Part shown: positions 22,867 through 27,064 of the stretch, one piece after another
Layout of the letters: each line of letters opens with the position of its first letter
How positions within the stretch are numbered: position 1 is the first letter of the stretch
IMG/VR virus record: IMGVR_UViG_3300043399_000320
Span: 1-27,124 of that record
Direction: 5' to 3' (one strand)
Length of the DNA: 27,124 nt
Source of the DNA: a virus
Translations under genes and position numbers: made by a program
The notes under the pieces: model-generated
What the model was told of the DNA's origin: nothing
The model's database searches: none
Seen by the model: the letters and a program-made list of their open reading frames with translations, nothing else

Positions 22867-22872
22867 ATTATA
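22867..22872 (-). promoter_or_regulatory. Leaderless promoter box, holin-like gene
   Basis: The minus strand reads TATAAT-AGATATACT-ATG with no ribosome site in the nine-base spacer. Confidence 0.55.
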
Positions 22873-22938
22873 AACTACATTTTGTTATGACATTGTGACA
22901 TTACCACTACATATGGTGAAAAACTAAATAGTCGCTTA

Positions 22939-22965
22939 TAAAAATCGCCGTAAAAATCGTCGGCG
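22939..22965 (-). terminator. Minus-strand terminator guarding the lysis genes
   Basis: The minus strand has CGCCG-10 bases-CGGCG (22961-22965 and 22946-22950) followed by ATTTTTATAAG. It would stop transcripts coming from the minus-strand early genes at 23803-24074 before the holin promoter. Confidence 0.5.
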
Positions 22966-22992
22966 GTAAATAGAGTAACCACCCCCAAACAA

Positions 22993-23033
22993 GGATGTAA
23001 AACATCCACAATGGGACCATAGCCTGATATACT
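22993..23033 (+). promoter_or_regulatory. Palindrome and promoter box for the 69-residue gene
   Basis: GGATGT-AAA-ACATCC (22993-23007) stands 20 bases above TATACT (23028-23033), which is six bases from the ATG at 23040. The palindrome is placed like an operator over the -35 region. Confidence 0.45.
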
Positions 23034-23039
23034 GGATAT

Positions 23040-23249
23040 ATGACCAATGATCCCAAACCAGTAATGCCGTGGGATATGCTAAACCCCAATGAAGAGCGAA
23101 GTACCAAAGAACTCCAAACCTATCGTTTGGCGATATGCCGTGAGTGTCCACTGTTTAATGCTTATTCACAAACGTGTCAGATATGTAAGTGTTTTATGAG
23201 AATGAAGACAAAGTTGGCTAGAGCTTATTGTCCTGAGCATAAATGGTGA
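23040..23249 (+). CDS. Small zinc-ribbon-like protein
   Basis: The protein has 69 residues. After a polar start, the second half has CRECPLFNAYSQTCQICKCF and MRMKTKLARAYCPEHKW: several cysteines in CxxC pairs plus a basic KTKLARAYCP stretch. This cysteine layout is common in small phage proteins (DUF6171-like, by memory) of unknown function. The start is leaderless (TATACT, six bases, ATG). Minus-strand frames overlapping it are shadows. Confidence 0.75.
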   Translation: MTNDPKPVMPWDMLNPNEERSTKELQTYRLAICRECPLFNAYSQTCQICKCFMRMKTKLARAYCPEHKW

Positions 23250-23268
23250 GAGTTTTTACGGCTACGCC

Positions 23269-23283
23269 ATCAGCAGAGCTGAT
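23269..23283 (+). other. Short perfect inverted repeat
   Basis: ATCAGC-AGA-GCTGAT follows the 69-residue gene by 20 bases. There is no T-run on the plus side, so it is not a clear intrinsic terminator; it could be a 3' end stem or an operator. Confidence 0.35.
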
Positions 23284-23335
23284 AGATCTACCGTCCGAAA
23301 TTGAGTATGACTATTGCAAACATAGATGCACCTGC

Positions 23336-23341
23336 TATAAT
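23336..23341 (+). promoter_or_regulatory. Leaderless promoter box, HTH gene
   Basis: TATAAT-TGACAT-ATG: six bases separate the box from the start codon. Confidence 0.55.
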
Positions 23342-23347
23342 TGACAT

Positions 23348-23521
23348 ATGGAAACAAATTATATGCACAAGGACTGGCTCACCCATCAATTTGTAGAGCT
23401 AAAGAAAACATCTCGTCAAATCTCAAGAGAGATCAACGTATCAAGAAAGATCATTAACGTATGTCTATTGAACTTTGGTCTTATTACTAGGGATCAGTTA
23501 GAGGACAACGATCTACCGTGA
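23348..23521 (+). CDS. Small helix-turn-helix protein
   Basis: The frame has 57 residues: METNYMHKDWLTHQFVELKK, then TSRQISREINVSRKIINVCL and LNFGLITRDQ. The stretch TSRQISREINVSRKIINVCLL fits a helix-turn-helix (small residue, turn around Asn30-Val31, recognition helix SRKIINVCL) and resembles the HTH tails of phage endonucleases and resolvase-type regulators. It could be a regulator of this region. The start is leaderless; the gene overlaps the next by four bases (GTGA). Confidence 0.65.
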   Translation: METNYMHKDWLTHQFVELKKTSRQISREINVSRKIINVCLLNFGLITRDQLEDNDLP

Positions 23522-23658
23522 CAAAAACAGCACTTCTCATAATTCTCTTTGCACCTATTGCTGCAATTGTTATCGGACTCATTGCTATCTATTATGCATT
23601 TAAGGTTGATCAGGAAATGTTTAGTGGAGAGCTAGATTTCGATACCGTCGATTTCTGA
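23518..23658 (+). CDS. Small single-pass membrane protein
   Basis: The frame has 46 residues and starts with a GTG overlapping the TGA of the HTH gene (GTGA), so it is probably translationally coupled. Residues 5-28 are a strong membrane helix (ALLIILFAPIAAIVIGLIAI), followed by an acidic tail (GELDFDTVDF). No family is recognised. It may be a membrane-takeover or superinfection protein. Confidence 0.65.
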   Translation: MTKTALLIILFAPIAAIVIGLIAIYYAFKVDQEMFSGELDFDTVDF

Positions 23659-23705
23659 AAAAATTTTTAAATTGGGATTTGTGAAAATCTGAAAATTTTG
23701 TAGAT

Positions 23706-23805
23706 GTGTATGATACACGATCCTAAAGAATAGATGGCACTAAATTAGTGAGCACACTAGGGGATCGACTAGTGCCACCTAATAATTGGTGACTAGTGCC
23801 ACCTA
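23706..23805. repeat. Cluster of CACTAG half-sites and 15-base direct repeats
   Basis: GTGTAT-G-ATACAC (23706-23718) is followed by CACTA-AAT-TAGTG (about 23738-23750), CACTAG...CTAGTG (about 23754-23774) and two exact copies of GACTAGTGCCACCTA (23767-23781 and 23791-23805, 24 bases apart). The second copy overlaps the stop codon of the minus-strand 38-residue gene. The stretch is iteron- or operator-like. Confidence 0.6.
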
Positions 23806-23919
23806 TCGCTTGATAAGTTTGTGGAGTCCTAGCAATTCATCGAACTCACTAGCGAGCATAGTGTCACTCTTAGCGATAGCGATTAGTTCCAAGTAACGGA
23901 GTCGTTGTGTGTTGTTCAT
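23803..23919 (-). CDS. Small minus-strand early protein
   Basis: The frame has 38 residues (MNNTQRLRYLELIAIAKSDT, then MLASEFDELLGLHKLIKR), is helical and charged, and resembles nothing I can name. It has AAAGGACAAAGA before its ATG, the same start-associated sequence as the plus-strand early genes, and a copy of the common early promoter (23945-23972) on the minus strand. Confidence 0.65.
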   Translation of the reverse strand: MNNTQRLRYLELIAIAKSDTMLASEFDELLGLHKLIKR

Positions 23920-23944
23920 TCTTTGTCCTTTGTTTGTTGTTATT

Positions 23945-23972
23945 AGTATAGGGGATAGGTCAGACACGAAAC
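23945..23972 (-). promoter_or_regulatory. Common early promoter (minus-strand copy 1)
   Basis: On the minus strand: GTTTCGTGTC, 12 bases, TATACT, the same spacing as the ten plus-strand copies. It begins directly after the stop codon of the 33-residue gene. Confidence 0.75.
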
Positions 23973-24074
23973 TTAGTCGTTGTCTTTGTCACAGTCACAC
24001 CAAGTGACATCGTTTTCACAACCCATACAAACGTTTCCGTAGTATTCATCCCTAAAGTCTTCGTATTCAAACAT
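23973..24074 (-). CDS. Tiny Cys-pair protein
   Basis: The frame has 33 residues from the ATG at 24074 (MFEYEDFRDEYYGNVCMGCE, then NDVTWCDCDKDND) with AAAGGACAGAAA upstream. A longer reading from 24188 would add 38 residues that lack a ribosome site, so I reject it. CMGC and CDC could bind zinc. The protein is very acidic. A common-promoter variant stands upstream (24110-24137). Confidence 0.65.
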   Translation of the reverse strand: MFEYEDFRDEYYGNVCMGCENDVTWCDCDKDND

Positions 24075-24109
24075 TTTCTGTCCTTTCTTTGTTTTCTTTC
24101 TATAACTAC

Positions 24110-24137
24110 ATCTAATCAGATACCACCGACATATAAC
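24110..24137 (-). promoter_or_regulatory. Common early promoter (minus-strand copy 2, weak)
   Basis: On the minus strand: GTTATATGTC, GGTGGTATCTGA, TTAGAT. The spacer motif GGTGGT and spacing match the family, while the -10 box is weak. Confidence 0.5.
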
Positions 24138-24188
24138 CCCTAAAAAACGCACTTTTAGGTAAACAACAGATGAACAATAGGTAAACAA

Positions 24189-24209
24189 CTATCCACAGAG
24201 TTATCCACA
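24189..24209 (+). repeat. DnaA boxes, set A
   Basis: CTATCCACA (one mismatch, 24189-24197) and TTATCCACA (perfect, 24201-24209) lie in the 262-base spacer between the divergent early blocks. Confidence 0.75.
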
Positions 24210-24223
24210 GGTTGCGCCGCCCT

Positions 24224-24246
24224 ACGCAATAATCTTGCGTCTTTTT
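24224..24246 (+). terminator. ACGCAA hairpin, copy A
   Basis: ACGCAA-TAATC-TTGCGT followed by CTTTTTAAG. An identical stem and loop occur at 24709-24725. It looks like a small intrinsic terminator. Confidence 0.5.
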
Positions 24247-24287
24247 AAGAGTTACGCAATATTTTCCCATTTTGGCGTTTTTTGGTA

Positions 24288-24315
24288 GTTTCGTGTCCGT
24301 GGTCGGTGCTACAAT
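24288..24315 (+). promoter_or_regulatory. Common early promoter, plus copy 1
   Basis: GTTTCGTGTC, CGTGGTCGGTGC, TACAAT; 21 bases before the ATG at 24337. A GTTACGCA element lies 37 bases upstream of the block. Confidence 0.75.
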
Positions 24316-24336
24316 GAAGACATAAAGAAAAAAGAA

Positions 24337-24633
24337 ATGAGAAATAAAATGACTAACATCGAAAACATAATCGCTCGTAGAAACGAAATCGTTACCTGTG
24401 ACACTTGTGGTCGTAGTGGCTCACGCTACTCCTCCAATGTCCAGATGTTCCACTCTGACGGAGAACGCTACTATGGCTCTCCTCTCACTAGCCGTATGGG
24501 TAGCATAATCGTCAAGGGTACTGTTTGCGGAGGTTGTGTCCGTGCTCAGGCTCAGGCTAAGGTATCTGCTCTCTCTGCTACCTATGTCCCTGCTCAGATG
24601 ATTCGTGAGCCTCGTGTGAATGAGATGCCGTAA
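24337..24633 (+). CDS. Early zinc-ribbon-like protein
   Basis: The protein has 98 residues (94 if the ATG at 24349 is used; both sites lack a clear AGGA, so the start is uncertain). CDTCGRSGSRYSS at residues 21-33 and CGGC near 64-67 form two Cys pairs of a zinc ribbon; the C-terminal third is polar (AQAQAKVSALSATYVPAQM). It might bind nucleic acid. It is the longest gene of the early plus-strand array. Codon use has more C-ending codons than in the late block. Confidence 0.7.
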   Translation: MRNKMTNIENIIARRNEIVTCDTCGRSGSRYSSNVQMFHSDGERYYGSPLTSRMGSIIVKGTVCGGCVRAQAQAKVSALSATYVPAQMIREPRVNEMP

Positions 24634-24661
24634 CAGGCATACCGTCCACTAAAACGGATCG

Positions 24662-24725
24662 ACATATTCCAAACGGAGTATGTTGATAAGTTATCCACAG
24701 GCTGCGCCACGCAATAATCTTGCGT
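24662..24725 (+). terminator. Hairpins and DnaA box after the 98-residue gene
   Basis: ACATATTCC-AAAC-GGAGTATGT (24662-24683, nine pairs with one wobble) is followed by the perfect DnaA box at 24691-24699 and by ACGCAA-TAATC-TTGCGT (24709-24725). Together they end the transcript from copy 1. Confidence 0.5.
24691..24699 (+). repeat. DnaA box, set B
   Basis: Perfect TTATCCACA, followed by GGCTGCGCC as in sets A and E. Confidence 0.75.
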
Positions 24726-24762
24726 CTTTACGTACTTTACGCAATTTTCCCCAAAAATGGCT

Positions 24763-24790
24763 GTTTCGTGTCGGTGGTCTCTGCTAAAAT
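24763..24790 (+). promoter_or_regulatory. Common early promoter, plus copy 2
   Basis: GTTTCGTGTC, GGTGGTCTCTGC, TAAAAT. A TTTACGTA element stands 36 bases upstream (24727-24734). Confidence 0.75.
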
Positions 24791-24817
24791 GTAAACATAA
24801 ACAAGCAAAGGATAAAA

Positions 24818-24943
24818 ATGAACTGCTGGAAATGCGAACTGGATAAGCCAATCTATGACAACGATTTTTGTCGTGAGTGCTATGACGATTTCGTGGAGCA
24901 GAATGACAGCGACAGCGTGACAATGGACGAACTAATGGCATAG
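24818..24943 (+). CDS. Tiny Cys-pair protein
   Basis: The frame has 41 residues: MNCWKCELDKPIYDNDFCRE then CYDDFVEQNDSDSVTMDELM. CWKC and CREC fit a zinc knuckle; the rest is acidic. CAAAGGATAAAA precedes the ATG. The TAG stop overlaps the next promoter (GTTTCGTGTC begins at its last base). Confidence 0.7.
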   Translation: MNCWKCELDKPIYDNDFCRECYDDFVEQNDSDSVTMDELMA

Positions 24944-24970
24944 TTTCGTGTCGGTGCTCTGTGTTACTGT
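24943..24970 (+). promoter_or_regulatory. Common early promoter, plus copy 3
   Basis: GTTTCGTGTC, GGTGCTCTGTGT, TACTGT. Its first base is the last base of the preceding stop codon. Confidence 0.65.
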
Positions 24971-24993
24971 GTAACTAATCGAAAGGACAACAA

Positions 24994-25173
24994 ATGGAAA
25001 TCGAAAACGAAATCGACATCAACGAAAATGATGATGTGAACATCAACGCTCTCACGCCTAAGCAAAAGGCACTACGCCTAAACGCTCTTGTGAAAATGGC
25101 ACAGGGAGATGTGTTCACCTCTCACGACTTGGAGGAAGCACTTACTCTCACCCGACAACTGATGAAGCGATAA
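24994..25173 (+). CDS. Small acidic/helical early protein
   Basis: The frame has 59 residues: MEIENEIDINENDDVNINAL, then TPKQKALRLNALVKMAQGDV and FTSHDLEEALTLTRQLMKR. A charged N-terminus is followed by helices. CGAAAGGACAACAA precedes the ATG. No family is recognised. It heads a two-gene unit with the following 30-residue gene. Confidence 0.65.
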   Translation: MEIENEIDINENDDVNINALTPKQKALRLNALVKMAQGDVFTSHDLEEALTLTRQLMKR

Positions 25174-25181
25174 GGCAGGGT

Positions 25182-25274
25182 ATGGAAAAGCGTTGCTCTG
25201 AGTGTGGCGGTAACTTGGTAGTCATTCTGATGGATACCCCAGAAATTTGTTGGACTTGCGTAATGGAGAGGTGA
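25182..25274 (+). CDS. Tiny zinc-ribbon protein
   Basis: The frame has 30 residues: MEKRCSECGGNLVVILMDTP then EICWTCVMER. CSEC and CWTC are spaced like a complete zinc ribbon of minimal size. It follows the previous gene by eight bases, with AGGCAGG as a possible ribosome site, and has no promoter of its own. Confidence 0.6.
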   Translation: MEKRCSECGGNLVVILMDTPEICWTCVMER

Positions 25275-25283
25275 CAGATCGAC

Positions 25284-25313
25284 TTATCCACAGCTGTGTA
25301 CAAGTTATCCACA
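25284..25313 (+). repeat. DnaA boxes, set C
   Basis: Two perfect TTATCCACA boxes (25284-25292 and 25305-25313) in the same orientation, 21 bases apart, with CTGTGTACA between. They sit in the 139-base spacer that also carries TTTACGTA (25345-25352). Confidence 0.8.
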
Positions 25314-25379
25314 GGGGGCGCAGCCGATCTATGAGATAAACTCCTTTACGTAGTTAAGAAGAAAATTCCCGAATTCCTG

Positions 25380-25407
25380 GTTTGATGTCCGTGGTCATTG
25401 TTATAAT
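25380..25407 (+). promoter_or_regulatory. Common early promoter, plus copy 4 (leaderless)
   Basis: GTTTGATGTC, CGTGGTCATTGT, TATAAT, then GTGACT and ATG. This is the only copy with no start-associated AAAGGACA, so its mRNA is probably leaderless. Confidence 0.7.
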
Positions 25408-25413
25408 GTGACT

Positions 25414-25515
25414 ATGAACACATTCGATGCCTCCTTCCACTGCCACTACTGCCACGAACGCTATGAGTTCTGTGGTTGCCCCAATGACGAGTTTGAGCGT
25501 GAGTGGGAAGGATAG
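25414..25515 (+). CDS. Tiny Cys/His protein
   Basis: The frame has 33 residues: MNTFDASFHCHYCHERYEFC then GCPNDEFEREWEG. CHYCH and CGC could bind a metal ion. Strongly acidic C-terminus. Leaderless, six bases after TATAAT. Confidence 0.65.
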   Translation: MNTFDASFHCHYCHERYEFCGCPNDEFEREWEG

Positions 25516-25545
25516 GAGTTTGTCCTAACATACCAGGGGCGCAAC

Positions 25546-25566
25546 TTATCCACAGGCTGTGTATAA
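25546..25566. repeat. DnaA boxes, set D
   Basis: TTATCCACA (25546-25554, plus) and TTATACACA on the minus strand (25558-25566) face each other. The second is a known variant sequence of the DnaA box. GTTACGTA (25571-25578) and a CCCAGA-TTC-TCTGGG hairpin (25593-25607) follow. Confidence 0.75.
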
Positions 25567-25606
25567 CTTTGTTACGTAATGTTACGAAGAATCCCAGATT
25601 CTCTGG

Positions 25607-25634
25607 GTTTCGTGTCGGTGCTCACTTGTATAAT
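25607..25634 (+). promoter_or_regulatory. Common early promoter, plus copy 5
   Basis: GTTTCGTGTC, GGTGCTCACTTG, TATAAT. It abuts a perfect CCCAGA/TCTGGG hairpin. Confidence 0.75.
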
Positions 25635-25656
25635 AGAGATATCGAAAGGACAAAAA

Positions 25657-25857
25657 ATGATTGAAATCTCAGAATCACGAATCGAATCTCTTCTCTTGGG
25701 TGGCGGAATCGTCACGCCTAGCGGCACACTCATTGACAACATTGAGCGTGTTGACTATGACGGTCAGAATCTCCGAATCCGTGGATGGGTTCGTACCCCT
25801 ATGTCGTATGTTTCATCGGCACAATGGTACTCACGATGGGCAACCATCAAACTCTAG
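25657..25857 (+). CDS. Small early protein, beta-type
   Basis: The protein has 66 residues from the ATG at 25657 (MIEISESRIESLLLGGGIVT), which follows CGAAAGGACAAAAA. A longer reading from 25579 would run through the promoter and is rejected. The rest, LIDNIERVDYDGQNLRIRGW then VRTPMSYVSSAQWYSRWATI, is beta-type and Trp-rich. No family is recognised. Its TAG stop overlaps the next promoter. Confidence 0.65.
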   Translation: MIEISESRIESLLLGGGIVTPSGTLIDNIERVDYDGQNLRIRGWVRTPMSYVSSAQWYSRWATIKL

Positions 25858-25884
25858 TTTCGTGTCGGTGGTCTCCACTATAAT
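25857..25884 (+). promoter_or_regulatory. Common early promoter, plus copy 6
   Basis: GTTTCGTGTC, GGTGGTCTCCAC, TATAAT, the consensus member. It starts at the last base of the preceding stop codon. Confidence 0.8.
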
Positions 25885-25912
25885 TGTAGTATCAACAGAA
25901 AAGGACAGCAAA

Positions 25913-26038
25913 ATGGCAAAGAATGACTACTACTTGGTTCACTACATTGAGAATGGACGTGAGGTTTATTCCGCTGTTCACTGGCGTGACCTTGCTAAGT
26001 TCCGCTCAGAATTCGAAATCATCTCCATCACGGCATAG
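25913..26038 (+). CDS. Small early protein with YxxHY start
   Basis: The protein has 41 residues: MAKNDYYLVHYIENGREVYS then AVHWRDLAKFRSEFEIISIT. It reads as a beta hairpin and a helix, like small nucleic-acid- or protein-binding inhibitors of phages, without a recognised family. AAAAGGACAGCAAA precedes the ATG. Nine bases after its stop a structured-RNA-like element begins (26048). Confidence 0.65.
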   Translation: MAKNDYYLVHYIENGREVYSAVHWRDLAKFRSEFEIISITA

Positions 26039-26110
26039 TTATCCACAGGGGCTAGGGTGAGCCTGTGAGTTATCCACAGCAAATAAACCTAGCCCCCAAA
26101 GTTATCCACA
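26039..26110 (+). repeat. DnaA boxes, set E
   Basis: Three perfect TTATCCACA boxes in one orientation (26039-26047, 26070-26078, 26102-26110). The middle box lies inside the RNA-like element at 26048-26096. Confidence 0.8.
26048..26096 (+). ncRNA. Structured RNA-like element, copy 1
   Basis: Outer stem GGGGCTAGG (26048-26056) with CCTAGCCCC (26088-26096), joining strand GTGAGC, inner stem CTGTG/CACAG (26063-26067, 26075-26079), joining strand CAAATAAA. A second element at 26677-26723 has the same order and joining strands but different stem bases. Confidence 0.55.
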
Positions 26111-26137
26111 GGGGCTGCGCCCCCCCACAACTTTTTT
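26111..26137 (+). terminator. GC-rich hairpin with T6
   Basis: GGGGC-TGC-GCCCC (26111-26123) is followed after eight bases by TTTTTT (26132-26137). A plausible terminator after the RNA element. Confidence 0.55.
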
Positions 26138-26178
26138 GCGTCTTTAAGAATATTATTGCGTTTTCCCAGTTTTTGGGG

Positions 26179-26206
26179 GTTTGGTGTCGGTGGTCGCCTG
26201 TATACT
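26179..26206 (+). promoter_or_regulatory. Common early promoter, plus copy 7
   Basis: GTTTGGTGTC, GGTGGTCGCCTG, TATACT. Confidence 0.75.
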
Positions 26207-26229
26207 GTAAACATAACGAAAGGCAAACT

Positions 26230-26394
26230 ATGGAAATCGTACAAATCCCACTCTCCGCACTCCAATCCTCATTCGAATATTTCTCGGCAGAGGCTATCAA
26301 ATATGAGGATATGCCCGACCTGCGTGAGTGGTGTGTTGGTCGTGCGAGTGCCTACGCTACGCTTATCGAACTCTGGCACAAGCCCACCGTTTGA
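26230..26394 (+). CDS. Small early helical protein
   Basis: The protein has 54 residues: MEIVQIPLSALQSSFEYFSA, then EAIKYEDMPDLREWCVGRAS and AYATLIELWHKPTV. Helical with many acidic residues; no family is recognised. ACGAAAGGCAAACT precedes the ATG. Its TGA stop is within the next promoter (GTTTGATGTC). Confidence 0.65.
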   Translation: MEIVQIPLSALQSSFEYFSAEAIKYEDMPDLREWCVGRASAYATLIELWHKPTV

Positions 26395-26416
26395 TGTCGG
26401 TGGTCAACGGTATAAT
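26389..26416 (+). promoter_or_regulatory. Common early promoter, plus copy 8
   Basis: GTTTGATGTC, GGTGGTCAACGG, TATAAT. The TGA in it is the stop of the preceding gene. Confidence 0.75.
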
Positions 26417-26441
26417 AGAAACATAACGAAAGGAAAACAAA

Positions 26442-26669
26442 ATGAACGAATTTATCGGATACACAATCAAGACACACGACAACGCTTATGTCGGTAAGGT
26501 CAGGGATGTTCAGGCAATCTATGTCCAGCCTGTCTACCGCAAGCAGTTTGGCATTGAGGAAAATGAGCCTTATGTTGCCTACGCTGTCCAAATTGACGAA
26601 AGCCCCAAAGGTTGGTCAACCATTATCGGGCGTAACGCAGAGGAACTTCACAAGCGTTATGTAATCTAA
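26442..26669 (+). CDS. Small early protein, beta-barrel-like
   Basis: The protein has 75 residues: MNEFIGYTIKTHDNAYVGKV, then RDVQAIYVQPVYRKQFGIEE and VAYAVQIDESPKGWSTIIGR. The strand rhythm with IGYTIKTHD...YVGKVRDV suggests a small PRC- or SH3-barrel type fold, a guess from shape. ACGAAAGGAAAACAAA precedes the ATG. Seven bases after its stop the second structured element begins. Confidence 0.65.
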   Translation: MNEFIGYTIKTHDNAYVGKVRDVQAIYVQPVYRKQFGIEENEPYVAYAVQIDESPKGWSTIIGRNAEELHKRYVI

Positions 26670-26676
26670 TCTCGCA

Positions 26677-26723
26677 GGGGAGAGGGTGAGCCTAGCAAAA
26701 ACTAGCAAATAATCTCTCTCCCC
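26677..26723 (+). ncRNA. Structured RNA-like element, copy 2
   Basis: Outer stem GGGGAGAGG (26677-26685) with the end of CTCTCTCCCC (26714-26723), joining strand GTGAGC, inner stem CTAG/CTAG (26692-26695, 26702-26705), joining strand CAAATAAT. A CGCAA/TTGCG hairpin follows. Compare copy 1 at 26048-26096. Confidence 0.55.
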
Positions 26724-26724
26724 A

Positions 26725-26739
26725 CGCAAGATTTTTGCG
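26725..26739 (+). terminator. CGCAA hairpin after RNA element
   Basis: CGCAA-GATTT-TTGCG, a relative of the ACGCAA hairpins at 24224 and 24709. T-run is weak. Confidence 0.4.
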
Positions 26740-26773
26740 GATCGGGGCGCACCGACTTTGTTAGGACAAAGTA

Positions 26774-26781
26774 TTTACGTA
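26774..26781 (+). promoter_or_regulatory. TTTACGTA element upstream of copy 9
   Basis: TTTACGTA lies 29 bases upstream of the promoter block; similar elements occur at 24727, 25345 and 25571 (35-36 bases upstream), each followed by an AT-rich, TCCC-containing stretch. Confidence 0.45.
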
Positions 26782-26802
26782 GCGAGCAAAATTTTTCCCA
26801 GA

Positions 26803-26830
26803 ATAACGTGTCGGAGGTCGGTGTTATAAT
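26803..26830 (+). promoter_or_regulatory. Common early promoter, plus copy 9
   Basis: ATAACGTGTC, GGAGGTCGGTGT, TATAAT: a divergent left end, with the same spacing. Confidence 0.7.
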
Positions 26831-26852
26831 TAGAGAAACGAAAGGACAAATT

Positions 26853-27020
26853 ATGGAATGCCAATTCTGCGAAAACGAAAAACTTGCTACCGTCTCGGTT
26901 ATGCACTTGCGAGACCGAATCGAACAGGCTGCCTGTAACTCTTGTGCAGACAAACTGTCAGACGAAAAGTGGGTAATTACTCACGAATTCGACATCTCTC
27001 GCTGGGACTTCGCAGGTTAG
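26853..27020 (+). CDS. Small Cys-pair protein
   Basis: The protein has 55 residues: MECQFCENEKLATVSVMHLR, then DRIEQAACNSCADKLSDEKW. CQFC and CNSC form two Cys pairs with a 22-residue spacing, like a treble-clef or zinc-ribbon knuckle. ACGAAAGGACAAATT precedes the ATG. The TAG stop lies in the next promoter (GTTAGGTGTC). Confidence 0.7.
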   Translation: MECQFCENEKLATVSVMHLRDRIEQAACNSCADKLSDEKWVITHEFDISRWDFAG

Positions 27021-27043
27021 GTGTCGGTGCTACCCTGTATACT
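27016..27043 (+). promoter_or_regulatory. Common early promoter, plus copy 10
   Basis: GTTAGGTGTC, GGTGCTACCCTG, TATACT, overlapping the stop codon of the preceding gene. Confidence 0.7.
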
Positions 27044-27064
27044 GATAACATCGAAAGGACAAAA

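Noticed and set aside
22907-23151. Two overlapping minus-strand frames of 66 and 71 codons, rich in Trp, Leu and Tyr
   Set aside because: They lie antisense to the better supported plus-strand Cys protein at 23040, have no ribosome site and cross a terminator-like hairpin and a promoter.
24594-24941. A 115-codon minus-strand frame, rich in Arg, Ser and Cys
   Set aside because: It is antisense to the 41-residue gene and crosses the promoter, DnaA box and hairpins of that spacer.
24189-26110. CRISPR array
   Set aside because: The repeated TTATCCACA and hairpin units are 9-17 bases, with unequal gaps that hold genes. There are no repeats of CRISPR length with regular spacers.
26070-26300. A 76-codon minus-strand frame
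   Set aside because: It crosses DnaA boxes and the common promoter and is antisense to the 54-residue gene.
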